From: Helianthus annuus
Taxonomy: Eukaryota; Streptophyta; Magnoliopsida; Asterales; Asteraceae
DNA: 64,000 bases
Direction of reading: 5' to 3'
Assembly (NCBI RefSeq): GCF_002127325.2
Contig: NC_035448.2
Location: 89,852,546 to 89,916,545 of the forward strand
Of this stretch, positions 21,485 through 38,600 are shown one piece after another. Numbering within the stretch: the stretch's first letter is position 1; each line of letters opens with the position of its first letter. The notes under the pieces are model-generated. The model ran no database searches, was not told the origin of the DNA, and saw only the letters and a program-made list of their open reading frames with translations. The position numbers were made by a program, and so were the translations under genes.

Positions 21485-23440
21485 ATCCTCTCATTGCCCG
21501 AGGGCACGGATGACTTCGTGGTTTATTGTGACGCATCGATACAGGGGCTTGGTTGTGTATTGATGCAGCGGGATAAAGTTATTGCCTACGCTTCGCGGCA
21601 ACTCAAGGTTCATGAACGGAACTACACGACGCACGATTTAGAGCTGGGAGCTGTTGTTTTCGCGCTTAAGATATGGCGACACTACCTGTACGGTATCAGG
21701 TGCACGATTTACACCGATCACAGGAGTCTCGAGCATATTCTTAAGCAAAAGGATTTGAATATGCGTCAACGGAGATGGGTTGAACTTCTGAACGACTACG
21801 AATGCGCCATCAAGTATCATCCAGGCAAGGCCAATGTTGTGGCTGATGCCCTCAGTCGGAAAGACACTCTACCTAAGCGCGTGCGAGCGCTACAGCTTAC
21901 TATTCAGTCCAGTCTTCCTGCACAGATACGAGCTGCTCAGTTAGAAGCACTGAAACCCGAAAACGTTAAAGCTGAAGCCTTACGCGGCTCAAGGCAACGC
22001 ATGGAACAAAGGGAAGACGGCGCCTACTATGTAACGGGGCGTATTTGGGTCCCACTTTATGGCGGTTTACGCGAACTTGTAATGGATGAAGCTCACAAGT
22101 CTCGCTATTCGGTACATCCAGGGTCGGATAAAATGTACCACGACATCAGTACTACTTATTGGTGGCCTAGTATGAAGGCCCACATCGCCACCTATGTTGG
22201 CAAATGCTTAACCTGTGCGAGAGTCAAGGTTGAATATCAGAAACCAGCTGGTCTACTTCAGCAGCCTAAGATACCGCAATGGAAATGGGAAGAAATTTCC
22301 ATGGATTTCGTTACGGGTTTACCTAGATCCCAGCGTGGGAATGACACTATTTGGGTGATCGTTGATCGACTCACAAAGTCTGCTCACTTCTTGGCTATCA
22401 AAGAAACGGATAAGTTTTCTACCCTAGCAGACATCTACTTGAAAGAAGTTGTTTCGAGGCACGGAGTGCCCACCTCTATTATTTCGGATCGCGATGCACG
22501 ATTCACGTCAGAGCTTTGGCAAGCGATGCACAAATCCTTCGGCTCACGATTAGACATGAGCACAGCATATCACCCTCAGACGGATGGGCAGTCTGAGCGC
22601 ACGATTCAAACCCTAGAAGACATGCTTCGAGCGTGTGTTATCGATTTCGGCAACGGCTGGGAAAAGCACCTTCCTTTAGTGGAGTTTTCATACAATAACA
22701 GCTATCATACCAGCATTCAAGCCGCTCCATTCGAGGCATTGTACGGACGTAAATGCCGGTCACCTCTCTGTTGGGCAGAGGTGGGGGATAGTCAAATTAC
22801 GGGTCCAGAGATTGTTGTGGACGCCACAGAAAAGATTGCGCAGATACGACAACGCATGGCGGCAGCACGCGACCGTCAGAAAGCCTACGCGGACAAGCGT
22901 AGAAAGCCATTGGAATTTGAGGTCGGGGACCGGGTTTTATTGAAAGTTTCACCCTGGAAGGGTGTGGTTCGATTTGGTAAACGAGGCAAACTGAATCCGC
23001 GGTACGTCGGACCATTCGAAATCTTAGAAAAGATTGGCAAAGTAGCCTACAGATTAAACCTACCAGCTGAACTCGGTGCAGTTCACAATGTATTTCATGT
23101 GTCAAATCTGAAGAAGTGCCTGTCAGATGAGACCCTTATAGTTCCTTTTAAGGAACTCACTATCGACGAGCGGTTGCAGTTCGTCGAGGAACCAGTTGAA
23201 ATCACGGACCGGGATGTTAAGGTCCTCAAACACAAGAGAATCCCTCTTGTTCGAGTTCGTTGGAACTCCCAGCGTGGTCCAGAGTATACCTGGGAACGCG
23301 AAGATCAGATGAAAGAAAAGTATCCCCAGTTATTCGAAACCAATGCATCCACTTCTGAGGCTGAAGCTACTACTACTGAATTTCGGGACGAAATTCCAAA
23401 TCAACGGGGGGATGATGTGACACCCCAGGAAAACCAGTGA
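21482..23440 (+). pseudogene. pol: Tek-B pol 3' part: RNase H, integrase, chromodomain (right copy)
   Basis: Open without interruption from [11 protein letters not shown] to TGA at 23438-23440, but truncated at the 5' side (no gag, protease or reverse transcriptase). It contains RNase H ([15 protein letters not shown]), integrase HHCC and DDE residues as in Tek-A, GPY/F-like module and chromodomain. Protein sequence is close to Tek-A, while the LTRs are of a different subfamily. No start codon, so it can be expressed only from a read-through transcript. Confidence 0.93.
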
Positions 23441-25776
23441 ACGATGTAACTTACCTAGCTTCCTCAGTGAGTGCGTACCAAATTTCGGGACGAAATTTCT
23501 TTTAAGTTGGGGATAATGTGACAACTCGAGTTTATGACTTTCACTTTCGCATTAAATGCGCGTTGACTTTGACTGTTTAGTTGTTTGGATTGTGGACTTG
23601 AAAATTGTACGCGTTGTGTTTTAATGAAACGTATTGTCATTTTGCCTATATGTGATTACTTGCTGTGGTAGAAAATAATATTAGAATTATTATTAAAAAC
23701 ACTTAGTCTAAAACACTTAGTCTAGATCACGAAACATGACATACAATTCGAAGGATCTCGAAACATATCCTTCGATTCGAAGGATCAACTTTCAGTTCGA
23801 AGGATCTCGAAACATATCCTTCGACCAAGGACTCTATCCTTCGACATCTTTCGGCTCAGTCTTTCTAATGGGCTTGGCCCATTCCTGTGATACGTTTATA
23901 TACGTGATGCATGTAACCGGCAGTTAGTTTCAAAAACCCTAGTACCCTTCTCTCTCTCTCTCGAAGTCTTGTGGTCGGCTGAAAGTTCTTGTGCACCCGA
24001 AACCCCACTAGTTTCAATCCCCTAATCCGGTTAGTGTTTCACTATCATCGTTGATGACATGATGTTATTATTATTACATGCTTTGATTAAGAACGATTAG
24101 AATTGATTGTATGTTGAATGATATGAATCGTATAAAGATGATCTTGTAGTGGTATTGCATGATAATAAGTTTAAATCGATTCAATGATGCTTGTTATGTT
24201 ACTGTGACGATGTATGCTCCGGATTGATAACTTGTTGATATATTAGTGAAATCGGGTTATTATGAAATCAGTTTACATGAGGTTGTTATGTCTTAATAGT
24301 AATCCGAATGAATATGGTTATTGTTCATGATTTTCGGTTAGGGTTCCTGAGATTGAATATATGAAATATGCTTGTTTGATCGGCTGTATGTTAATCGAGA
24401 AATTGGAAACCTGTTGATTGATAATTGTTATGTTTGGAAACAATGTAACAGATTCAGTAAATTTAGGAAACACGTAACTGATATTTATCGAAAGATGGTA
24501 GTTATTCGAAACATAGTTGTTGTGACCGAAAGATGCTTGTCCTTCGAACCATAGTGGTGTTGACCGAAGGATAGCATTGACCGAACCATAGTAGTGTTGA
24601 CCGAAGGATAGCTTTGACCGAAAGATAGTGTGTTGACCGAAACATAACCTGTGTGTCGAAGGATAACTATGTCGAAACATAGCTGATGTGTCGAAAGATA
24701 ACCATGAATCGTAAGATGATAACTGTGTATCGAAAGACGTGTCGAAACATAATTGTGATAATTGTTAGACCGAAGGATGAGCAATATATCGAAGGATGGG
24801 TAATGTGAAATCGAATGATAGTTGATGATTAAATGTGAAATAATACGTGTTGTGCCGATATGCAAACTGACTGTTATGTGAACATTAAATTGCATGCGTA
24901 TCATTGTGAACATGAACTGATTTGTTATACGTGCATACAATAGGACGTGATTAATTACTTGTGAGTGCATAACCTAGCATACCGAGCAAACCAAGGTGAG
25001 TTCACACACTCTTACCAAGGCATGGGATTCCCGGGGTGTTGGGAATGGGATTGAAAGGATAAGGTTGAATAGATACACTACTGACACTATGACTAGACTA
25101 CCATATTACTATCCTCGGTTGTGAAGGATACTTATACAGATCACTATCCTCGGATGTGAAGGATACTTATACTGATCACTATCCTCGGATGTGAAGGATA
25201 CTTGTACTGATCACTATCCTCGGATGTGAAGGATACTTATACTGATCACTATCCTCGGTTGTGAAGGATACTTATATTGATCACTATCCTCGGTTGTGAA
25301 GGATACCTATAGTTACGAGTAGTCTAGTGGTTATACAACGTGGAACACCACCACCAATAGAACATACAATCGGCCCAGTAGAGCCACCTGTTACAAATGA
25401 ACTTACTGTTATGCATTTACTTTCTGTGAACTCGCTCAACTAGTTTGTTGATCATTCTGTTACATGCCTTGCAGATCGTTAGGTACTTGGAGCTTGCACA
25501 CGGAGGAGCTGGTCGTTGTGGGGCTTGGATCTTGATCATCTTATTGAACACTTTTGATATTTGATACTTATTTGCTATGGGTTTTACAATAATACGCTTC
25601 CGCTAAACAATGACAACTTACTTATGTTTTGGAAACACCTTTCATATAGAATTGGTTTGGATTATATTGCATTTACTTTTACTTTATACAATGTTCTGTA
25701 TGATTGGTGGCTTGATCCTGGTCAGTCACGCTCCCAAGCGGTGATACTCCGCGTGTGGATTTTTGGGGGTGTGACA
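23416..25776 (+). mobile_element. Tek-B 3' LTR (right copy)
   Basis: Same 2361-base LTR as 5821-8181 at offset 17595, with the hairpins at 23748-23824, the CGAARRAT field at 24482-24811 and the 35-base array at 25108-25317. It is fused to codon 2 of the Tat-gamma gag at 25777. A Tek-B 5' LTR and the matching left target duplication are not in the window. Confidence 0.93.
25108..25317 (+). repeat. Six 35-bp direct repeats in Tek-B LTR (right copy)
   Basis: Same array as 7513-7722, six units, no change in copy number between the duplicated LTRs. Confidence 0.93.
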
Positions 25777-28329
25777 GCTTCATCATTGAAGAATACATCC
25801 ACAGCGATGTTGGCAGTCAATGCATCTACTGGCATTCCACCTTTGCCTCCACCACCAGCTGGATCTCAGAAAAATGCTGAGAAGAGACCAACTTCTATCT
25901 TCTCTAAACCATCATCTTCTGCTCTAACTTCTTCTGTTCCCAGTACTAGTGATATATTTACTTTGATTTTGCAGATGAGGGATCGTATGCAGCAGCAGGA
26001 TGAAACTAATGACAGGATCCTCAGAGAAATCGGAGATCTCAAAAGGCAAAAGAAAACGGCAGAGGATCATTCCCCACTAATGCCCAAATCTTTGAATTTT
26101 GATACTCCAATGATTACTTCTCAGCCAACAGAGGTCCCATACATACAATATATGGGTGGATCAAGAGGAGTGCATTTCAGCCCAGCAACAATGACTCAGG
26201 CATCAGGATCATATTTCCAACCGGCGGGATCCTACGCCCAGCATTTGGGATCCTTCATGAGCTTAGGATCCTCCTTTGTCCCAGGATCATCCCAGGTTCA
26301 AGGATCCTCCTTTGTTCCAGGATCATCCCAGATTCAAGGATCCTCCTTCGTTCCAGGATCGTCTCAGATAGCAGGATCCTTCCAGATGCCAGGATCCCTA
26401 AAGAGTTTGCAAACAGGAAGCCTAGATGTCCATCAAGGAGATTTTATTCCAATGCAGACCATTGCTTCCACTGGTCCATCCATTATCCCAGAATCCCAGC
26501 AATATGGATTCACACCCAATGTTCCTAACTTGAACCCGATGGGAGGTAACACCTTAAATAATTATCTTACCACTAACCATGGATTCGTGCAGGATACAGG
26601 TATCAATCATGCTATGGCCAGGGAGTTACAGAAGCTGAAGGATATGATCTCAAGTGTTCCAGGGGTAGTCAAGCCTATCCCGGAGATTGCAGATGGAAGC
26701 CATAAGGTATCCCGTTTTGCACCACCAATTTGTGATGCAGAAGTACCCAAAAGGTTCCATATCCCTACTATGAAGCTGTATGATGGTACAACGGATCCTG
26801 AGGAGCACATAGCACAATACAGGGAGAGGATGGAGATCAATCCAATCCCAGAAAAGTTAAAGGAAGCATGCCTATGTAAAGGATTTGGATCCACCCTTAC
26901 TGGATCAGCTCTTAAATGGCTGCTAAGTCTTCCCCCTTACTCTATCACTTCATTTGCTAATTTAGTTAATTTATTCAATAACCAATTCTCTTGTAGTAGG
27001 AAATTTGAAAGATTAACTAGTGATTTATATAGGATAACTCAAAGTCATAATGAATCATTAAGGGATTATATAACTAAATTCAGTAAAGAATCCTTGGACA
27101 TTCCCAACTTGGATATGGCAACGGCTGTAGAGGCCTTCAAAATGGGATTGCTTAAGGATTCATTGTTCTATGATGATCTTGTTATGACACCATGCAGGAA
27201 CCTAGATGAAGTAAGAACTCGGGCACTCAGGTTCATCCGGCTAGAGGATGATAAGAGGATCCAGGAGAGGCAAGTAGGATCCTCAAAACAGGAAAAAAAA
27301 GGATCCTCTTTCAAGAACAATAAGTTCAAATCCTACCATAGAAATGACAACCAGAACGTGCATGCTGTTGACCAAGAAGAGGATGATGAGGATTATCCTC
27401 CGATTTCTGAATATTGTTTTTCTGTTGACAATCATGAACTAATCCTTGCAATGCAGAATCTAGGAGAAAAAGCCAGATGGCCCAGAAAGAATGACAAACC
27501 ATCCGGGACTAAAGACAAGTCAAAGTGGTGTGCATACCACGAGGATTTCGGGCATCTAACTGAAGAATGCATAGCATTAAGAAAAGAGATTGGATATCTG
27601 CTAAGCAAGGGGCATCTAAAAGAATTGTTGGGAAGAAAAAAACAAAGGACTCAGGATCCTGAAAGGATCCCTGAAAAGGCTCCAGCCCCTCCGGCGAATG
27701 CACAAGTGATCAACTTTATTTCCGGAGGATCAAATATTTGTGGTACATCCTTCTCGGCAGCCAAAAGGCATGCAAAGGAAGCAAAAATGGATAATGGAGA
27801 AAGACCTATTCGAACATCAAGTGTCTCGGAAGGAAAAACGATAACGTTTGATGAGGATGATCGCATTAACATCCAGGATCCTCATCATGATAGTTTAGTT
27901 ATTACTCTCTTTATTTCTAACCACTTTGTCTGCAGGATCCTTATCGACGGAGGAAGCTCAGTAAACATTATCCAGCTTGATGTTCTAAAGAAAATGGGTA
28001 TCCCAGAATCAGACATCACACCAAGATCCTCCGTGCTTGTGGGATTCAGTGGAGATACGAAGAAAACTCTGGGGGACATTAAACTCCCAATCTGCGTGGA
28101 AGGATTACATAATTATCAAAAATTTTGTGTCATTGACTGTTTATCTTGTTGTAATGTTATCCTTGGCAGGCCCTGGATACATGATATGAAAGCAGTCCCA
28201 TCTACCTACCATCAATGTGTGAAACTCCCTAGCCCATGGGGGATAATCAAGATCGACAGTGACCAGCAAGAGGCTAAGGATTGTTATACCTCATCCATGA
28301 AACCAACCTCGAAGCCAAGGGAGCAATAG
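25777..28329 (+). pseudogene. gag: Tat-gamma gag-protease, start codon lost
   Basis: Open from codon 2 to TAG at 28327-28329. Order as in Tat-beta: proline-rich head, three Gly-Ser 12-residue repeats, capsid region (from FHIPTMKLYDG, about 26756), C-x2-H-x5-H-x4-C knuckle (CAYHEDFGHLTEEC, about 27530-27572), acidic stretch and protease (ILIDGGSSVNII, about 27939-27971). The protease has DGG in place of the usual DT/SG, as in other Tat elements. It differs from the left copy by D/Y near 26140 and E/D near 28055. The frame is open back into the Tek-B LTR; I regard an LTR-gag fusion protein as unproven. Confidence 0.92.
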
Positions 28330-31635
<3,306 letters not shown>

Positions 31636-33024
31636 ACAGGATTCTTCAAGCGTATGATCCTTACATCGGAAGCATCCTCGAAGGATCCCGGCGACATCAG
31701 TGATCCTTTACTCTAGTAAAGTCCTTATCTCAAAACTTTTCCATTTTCTTATTTTAACCCAAGGATAAGGATCACGTATCCTTCATCCTTCTCTCACGAG
31801 AATTTGAGTTCTGATAGTCCAGGTATCCTCAGCATATTATCGATAGTCTTCAAAAGCTTCTCAGATCCTTGGGTTCAACCCCAGTTATCCTTGGGCTCGT
31901 CCCCAGTTTTCGCCTGTAGCGCACGATGATCCTGGTATAGTTCACGTCTTTGGGACCAGTACCCACTTTCGGGGCTGACAACCTCATCGTACTGGCTATG
32001 CCAAGGATCCTACGTATAATGGTAGACGTACCATACATCCGTTCCTAAGGTTTCTAACGTTTTCACGTTAGCTAAGGTTTTGACATTTTCATGTCACCAA
32101 GCTTGGACAGTCACCAGTAAGGGCCATACTCCAGTTTACATACGATCCTTGGGCTTGTCCCCAGTTATCCTTTGGGCTTGTCCCCAGTTATCCTTTGGGC
32201 TTGTCCCCAGTGATCCTTTGGGCTTGTCCCCAGTTATCCTTCGGGCATGTCCCCAGCTACTAATTTATCCTTTACATTGGCTTAGTCCCAAGTTATGTTC
32301 CATTTTTCAGGTTTTTGAAGTTAAACAAATAAGGATCCTTAATCCTTATTATCTATTAAAATCTCATCTACGGTTATCTTGATTAAAGGTTAGGATCCTA
32401 ACTTGGATCCTCAGGTATGATCCTTGACTATTTTGATTATACTCATTATCTTGAACAACCCTTGCACTTTGACAGCTAAACCTATGATCCTTGAAATAAA
32501 CTGCCTTGAAAATTTTCAATGATAGGATATTTGATCTAGGATCATATCCTAAATTTATGAAACATGATTTGCTCAACTTCTGTTATACTTTGGACAACAA
32601 GAGGATAAATAAAGGATAACGAAACAAGGTAAGCCAGAAAGATTAAAGTTATTTTATTAACAAAGGATCTTAAATCCTTTCAAAAAAGTTGTCAAAATTG
32701 CCAACCCACGTTTCTACCAGCAAAACGTGGCCCGTCCACATGGGTTGGCAAAGGGTGTCCATTGTCTATGCGGTCATAGCAGGTGCAGGTAATTAAAAGC
32801 GGCAGGATCACAAAGGCTTCATCCCCCAAACAGAGGATCCCTCCACCATTTGCGATCCTACCTATTGTTCAAAGGATCCATGATCCTTAACCCTAAAAAC
32901 TATTGTTTAAGTTACAGACCATAAATTGTTTCAAAACATCAACAACCACAAAAACCACTACCAAACTTAAAAAATTGGGCTCCGGCCTAGTCTCGAAATA
33001 TCCATCATCGCCCAATCCTGCAGC
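31636..33024 (+). other. Tat-gamma 3' non-coding region between pol and the antisense gene
   Basis: No sense reading frame of note. It is dense in GATCC/GGATC and TTATCC words and carries a 23-base tandem array (32145-32258). It is the shared 3' end of two convergent genes, pol (plus) and the antisense gene (minus). Confidence 0.8.
32145..32258 (+). repeat. 23-bp tandem repeat in the convergent 3' region, 5 units
   Basis: Units TTATCCTTTGGGCTTGTCCC(CAG) at 32167, 32190, 32213 and 32236 with a shorter first unit at 32145. Variants begin TGATCC or CGATCC. In Tat-beta the array has seven units and a 46-base higher order (48586-48746). Confidence 0.92.
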
Positions 33025-34633
33025 TCAAACCTTTGCTGCTCCATCTCCACCCTGATCCTTGCCAGCCTCACCACCTTCCAGCATTGGGATCTCCTCAGCT
33101 TCGTCCTCGTCCTCCAGCTCTGCCAATCTTGCCTTCCAACCCTCCACGTCCCATGAGCTTTTATCAAAGGCAGGATCCTGAGCCTCCGCAGCCATCTGCA
33201 GTTGTATCTTATACATAGCTATTGCGGTAGAAACCTTGGCATCCTGGGTGATCTCCTGCTTCTCACCATCCATGTTGACCAGCATTTGAGCAGCTTCATC
33301 CTTTGTAGCCCGGAGTTCCTTCTCAAGATCAGCTATCTTGAGATCCTTCAACACGCCCATTTGTTGGAGGTCGGCGATTTGGCGATCCTGATCCTCGACG
33401 TGGCCAAGGTAGGTTTCTATTTCAACAAGTTTCTGCAGAAAGGGAAAAAGGTAAGTTCAGGACCAGGTGATCCTTAAAGAAGCAGGATATACAGGCAGGA
33501 TATTAAAGCAGGATATTCAAGCAGGATAACCGACAGGGGCAATGATCCTTACTTCATTAACATAATCAAGAAACTGCTGGCGGAGCAGGGGAAATCCTTG
33601 AAGATCCTCAGAAGCCTTTCTCTTTTTTCCCTTACCCCTAATAGGAGCTTTAGGGGCTGAAGCAGAGGGACTAGCAGCAAGGGTCTTCTTCCTTGTAGAC
33701 TTAACATTGGCAAGCTCGTCAATACCAAACTTGGAGGCAGACTTGACAGATTTCCCAGCGCCTACACAATCAAAACAAGATAAGTACCCTAACTAATTTA
33801 AAATCTTACATAGAATTGCTTTTTAAATAAAGATACTTACTTGACATAGTGGCAGATGCGGAGGATACTTCCTGTGAATCCTGGGTAGCAACTTGAAAAC
33901 TTCTGGTCTCAGGATCAAGCTTTTTGAAGGCTAGAACTCTCTCTCTTGCAGCAGGAGTTAACTTGAGATGAGCAATAGATATGGCTGCACAAAAAACAGA
34001 ATATTAGTAATCCTCGCCTTAAGGAACAAGTCTGATAGTGATCCTTCCAGGATCCTCTATCCTACCATGAGTAGCCCACTCCTTGGGCAGATCCTCCCCA
34101 TTAGGGATGGTATCCCTCCTAACAAAGAAGAATCGCCGCCTCCAGTTCGTATCATTTTTGGTAACCTTAAGAACAGGGTGATCCTCCCCAGCTTTCCGTT
34201 TCAACAAATATCGACAAGATCCAAACGTTGTGAGATCATACATCTCAGCCAGCTCCGCCATTCCTAAATCAATCCCTTCTTGCTCAATGATCCTTTCCAG
34301 AGTATACAAAACCCTCCAGATCATTGGCATGGCTTGGATATAAGACATGCCGGTCAGAGAAAAGAAAGATTGGGTGAAAGTTGGAAAAGGATATGAATAT
34401 CCTATGGTGAACAGAGTTACAGGAAAGGCCACCCATGTGTCAGAGATAAAATCGCTTAAAGCGGTGGAAGTGAATGACTTGAAGATAGCATCCGCCGGAA
34501 AACAGTGACGGATCCTATCGACGTGAGCATCGGTGAAGCAGCATCTCTCAGTAGGAGAGTCTTTAATGATCCCTTGGCTTTTCGGGGGGCTGCTCTTCTT
34601 GTGATCCTTGTGAGGGGAATTTCGGAGCAACAT
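33025..34633 (-). CDS. Tat-gamma antisense gene (aORF), 4 exons, Transposase_28-like
   Basis: Proposed exons on the minus strand: 34633-34066, 33984-33841, 33761-33553, 33432-33025; 442 residues. Donors are CATG|GTAGGA, GTCAA|GTAAGT, GAA|GTAAGG; acceptors TGTGCAG, TGTGTAG, TTCTGCAG; ATTACTAAT before the first acceptor fits a branch site. Reading frames join without a stop. Exon 1 carries the domain known as putative gypsy-type transposon protein (Transposase_28), with AMPMIWRVLYTLERIIEQ and RRFFFVRRD. Exon 3 is Lys/Ser-rich (APIRGKGKKRKASEDLQGF); exon 4 is heptad-like coiled coil with an acidic tail. Antisense ORFs at this place are known for Tat elements; their function is not. The same exon structure is in Tat-beta. 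Confidence 0.85.
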
Positions 34634-34944
34634 ACTAACAGAAGAATGTAAACAGAGGAGCAGAAAAACAGAGTAAAAGAAGGAAGAAAGAAAAGAGGAG
34701 AATACCTGATCGATCTTCGGACGAGATTATAAAGGGAGTATATCTTGAGTTTAAATGCAAATTGATCCTAACTCTATCTCCTATTTATAATCATGATCTG
34801 CAGGGTTGTCACTTCAATGACGTAAGGGTTGCAACGGCTAGTCCGATTATAACGGCTAGTTATCCGAGTCGCCCGTTGCAGATAAGATCAAAGCAAAATA
34901 TAACTCGTTAATTTACAATAAACTCCTTATATTTTTGGGGTAAT
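34634..34944 (+). other. Region between antisense gene and 3' LTR, with polypurine tract
   Basis: Apart from the antisense promoter it holds the plus-strand polypurine tract TTTTTGGGGTAAT just before the LTR (to 34944). Confidence 0.75.
34783..34877 (-). promoter_or_regulatory. Putative promoter of the Tat-gamma antisense gene
   Basis: Minus-strand TATAAATA (34790-34783) lies about 150 bases before the ATG at 34633. Upstream of it are TGACGT (34818-34823) and three AACGG/CCGTT cores: AACGG at 34833 and 34851 (each AACGGCTA) and CCGTT at 34873. Tat-beta has the same order and spacing. AACGG is the core of mitosis-specific activator elements bound by three-repeat MYBs, and TGACG that of bZIP as-1-type sites; the assignment is inference. 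Confidence 0.65.
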
Positions 34945-35662
34945 TGTTAGGGCTGGATTTTTATAATACATGATCCTTACATGTGATCCTAACCAATGAT
35001 CCTTGTTTCTTTGGCAAACAGTGATCCTCAGTAGAGTACCAGGATCAGGATCACGGACCATCATAGGATCCTCATGCTAACAGTTGCTTTCATTAACTTT
35101 AATGTTGTTTTGCAGGAATGACTAGCAGGATCCGCTCTTAGCATCACAATCAAGGGACGCGTCTTTACAATTTTGGCACACGCTCAATCAGAGATGAACG
35201 TTGCAAAGGATATGGAAACTTGGCATGATTTAAGGGCGACAATTTAGGCTAGATTTACTTTTATTTCTAAAGGGGTAATGAGCTGATTATTAGTCTTTTT
35301 ACCTAAAATAGGCCACCTACACTTGTATATATAAATACTCTTCCCCATTCGGAAGACACACAACACAATTCTCACACGCTTAGACACACATTACGATAGT
35401 GATCCTTGTACTCAGCTCATTATCATCCGAAGTTGTAACCATATTTTGATATATTGTTGTTGGTGATCGGTAGTTGCCATCACCCGAGGTTTTTTATGCC
35501 GGAGATCATTCATTGATCAAGGGCTTTTTCCTCGTATAAATCCTTGTGTCACTTGCATATTTCTTACTAAAGTGATCCTTTACTTTTTCAACAAACCAAG
35601 CATCATTCCCCGTTTACTTAGAGTTTGGTTGCATTATCCTTGTGTGATTTTTGACCAAAACA
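34945..35662 (+). mobile_element. Tat-gamma 3' LTR
   Basis: 718 bases, TGTTAGGG to CCAAAACA. TATATATAAATA near 35325-35336 is a likely TATA box. Same LTR subfamily as Tat-alpha, distinct from that of Tat-beta. Followed directly by Tat-delta. Confidence 0.94.
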
Positions 35663-38600
35663 ATAGTTTAGTTATTACTCTCTTTATTTCTAACCATTTT
35701 GTCCGCAGGATCCTAATTGACGGAGGAAGCTCAGTAAACATTATCCAGCTTGATGTTCTGAAGAAAATGGGTATTCCTGAATCAGACATCACACCAAGAT
35801 CCTCCGTGCTTGTGGGATTTAGTGGCGAAACTAAGAAAACCCTGGGGGACATCAAACTCCCAATTTACGTGGAAGGATTACATAATTAGCAAAAATTTTG
35901 TGTTATTGATTGTTTGTCTTGTTGTAATGTTATCCTTGGCAGGCCCTGGATACACGATATGAAGGCCGTCCCATCCACCTACCATCAATGTGTGAAGCTC
36001 CCTAGCCCTTGGGGAATAATCAAGATCGATAGTGATCAGCAGGAGGCTAAGGATTGTTACACCTCATCAATGAAACCAGCCTCGAAATCAAGGGAGCAAT
36101 AGCAATTAAAGTATCCTCCAAGGGATGTCTTGGAGGCAAGAGAGCAGGATGTGGACGAAATACTCTTGGATCCTGATGATCCTGAATCCAAAATCTATGT
36201 CGGATCAGGGATCCTTGGACAAATGAAAGAAGACATTGTATCCTTCCTCAAAAGAAGAAAATCTACCTTTGCATGGAAACATGAGGATATGACAGGTATA
36301 TCTAAGGATATTATCACTCATAAACTTGGCATTGACAGGTCAGTTAAACCAATCCATCAAAAAAGGAGGAAGTTTGCACCAGAAAGAAATGCCATTATCC
36401 AAGAAGAGGTAGAAAGATTACTACGAGCAGGTATGATTAGAGAAGTGAAGTATCCAAAATGGCTGGCCAATGTGGTTGTTGTTCAAAAGAAAAATGGAAA
36501 GTGGAGGGTATGTGTCGATTTCACTGATTTGAATAAGGCATGTCCCAAGGATCCTTTCCCATTACCCCACATTGACTCCATGGTGGATGCAACGGCGGGT
36601 CATGAACTGTTAACCTTTATGGATGCATCATCTGGATTCCAACAAATTCAGATGGAACCATCTGACCAATAGGATACGGCTTTTATGACCCCAACCGGTT
36701 TATATTGTTATATTGCTATGCCGTTTGGATTAAGGAATGCAGGTGCAACATATCAAAGGCTGGTGAACATGATGTTCAAAGATCAAATTGGACAAACTAT
36801 GGAAGTATACATAGACGATATGGTAGTAAAATCCAAAAAAGCTGAGGATCACCTAAGGGACTTGGAGGAAGCATTTGATATCCTTGATAGTTATAACATG
36901 AAGCTTAATCCTTCAAAATGTCACTTTGGTGTTAAAGCAGGCAAATTCTTAGGATATATGGTAACCCAGAGGGGCATTGAAGCAAGCCCGGAACAAATCA
37001 AAGCATTGGTGAATATCAAATCCCCTGCCAACGCTAAGGATGTGCAAAGGCTAACAGGCAGGATAGCAGCTTTAAACAGATTTATATCCAAATCCTCAGA
37101 AAAGTGTAAAGAATTCTATGATATCCTAAGAAAAAACAAGAAATTCGAATGGACTGAAAAGCATGAGAATGCTTTACAAGCCCTCAAAGAATACATGTCC
37201 TCAGCTCCAGCATTGATGAAACCAGAAAAAGGAGATGTGTTATCCTTATATCTTGCGGTATCCTCAAAAGCAGTAAGTGCAGTCCTTGTAAGGATCATGA
37301 AGGTACACAATATCCTGTCTATTATGTAAGTAAGAGTTTACTTGATGCTGAATCCAGGTATTCACACCTTGAAAAACTTATTCTTGCACTAATTATGGCA
37401 TCTACTAAACTAAGACATTATTTTGAAACCCATGTTATTGTTGTTAGAACTAATTTTCCAATTAAGAATGTCCTCAGGAAACCAGAGATGTCCGGAAGGA
37501 TGGCTAAGTGGGCAGTAAAGCTTAGTGCCCATGATATAAGATATGAGCCTAGAACAGCCATCAAATCTCAAGCATTAGCAGACTTTGTGGCTGATTTCAG
37601 TAGTGATTTACAAAAGGATGCCGAATTGGAAGTCCAGCAGCTGGATGAGACCAAGGATCCTTGGATACTGCATACTGATGGATCCTCAAATGTTAAAGGC
37701 ACGGGGCTTGGTATACTACTAAAATCGCCACAGGGGGACATAATACCCCACTCCATAGCTTGTGAGTTCCAAGCCACTAATAATGAGGCTGAATATGAAG
37801 CCTTAATCGTTGGTTTGCAAATTGCTAAGCATATGGGGATCAGGTATCTTGAGGTATACGTGGATTCATTGTTAATCACTAATCACTTTAATGGATCCTA
37901 TGCTGTTAAAGGTGAAAAACTAACCAAATATTTAGAGATAGTCAAAGAATTGGCACTCTCCTTTGTTTTCTTCGGTTTGACACAGGTACCAAGGGAAGAA
38001 AATACAGAAGCTAATGCATTGGCCAATCTAGGATCATCTTTGAAGATCCCAGAGGTTATAAGTATCCCCATCATCCATATCCTGGTTCCTGCTATTGAAA
38101 ATCAGGTGGCCATGGAAATAGAAGAGGATTCTGCAATGATCCCTAGTGAGGATACTCAATCTTGTTCAGGATCATGGATCTCACCAATCATGAGATACTT
38201 ACAACACAGAGAGATTCCTATGGGAGAAAACCCTAGGGCTTTCAGAATTAAGGTATCTCAATTCACAGTCTTAAATAATATGCTGTATAAGCGATCTCTT
38301 GTAGGACCATATTTAAGATGTATCGAGGATCCTGAAGTTCAAGAAGTGTTAAAAGATTTCCATGAAGGAGATTGTGGAAACCACACTGGGGGCAGGGCAT
38401 TGTTCTCAAGGATCTTAAGGACAGGATACTACTGGCCAACTATGAAAAGGGATGCTGTGGAGTATGCTAAGAAGTGTGATCCTTGTCAAAGACACAGCAA
38501 TATCCTTCATCAGCCGGCTGAATTTCTACATCCTATACCATCCTCTTGGCCATTTATGAGATGGGGGATGGATATAGTTGGCAAGCTCCCTAAGGCACCT

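Noticed and set aside
32100..32382. Small plus-strand ORF through the 23-base array (repeated SFGLVPS-like peptide)
   Set aside because: Translated tandem repeat in non-coding DNA; frame is not kept between gamma and beta.
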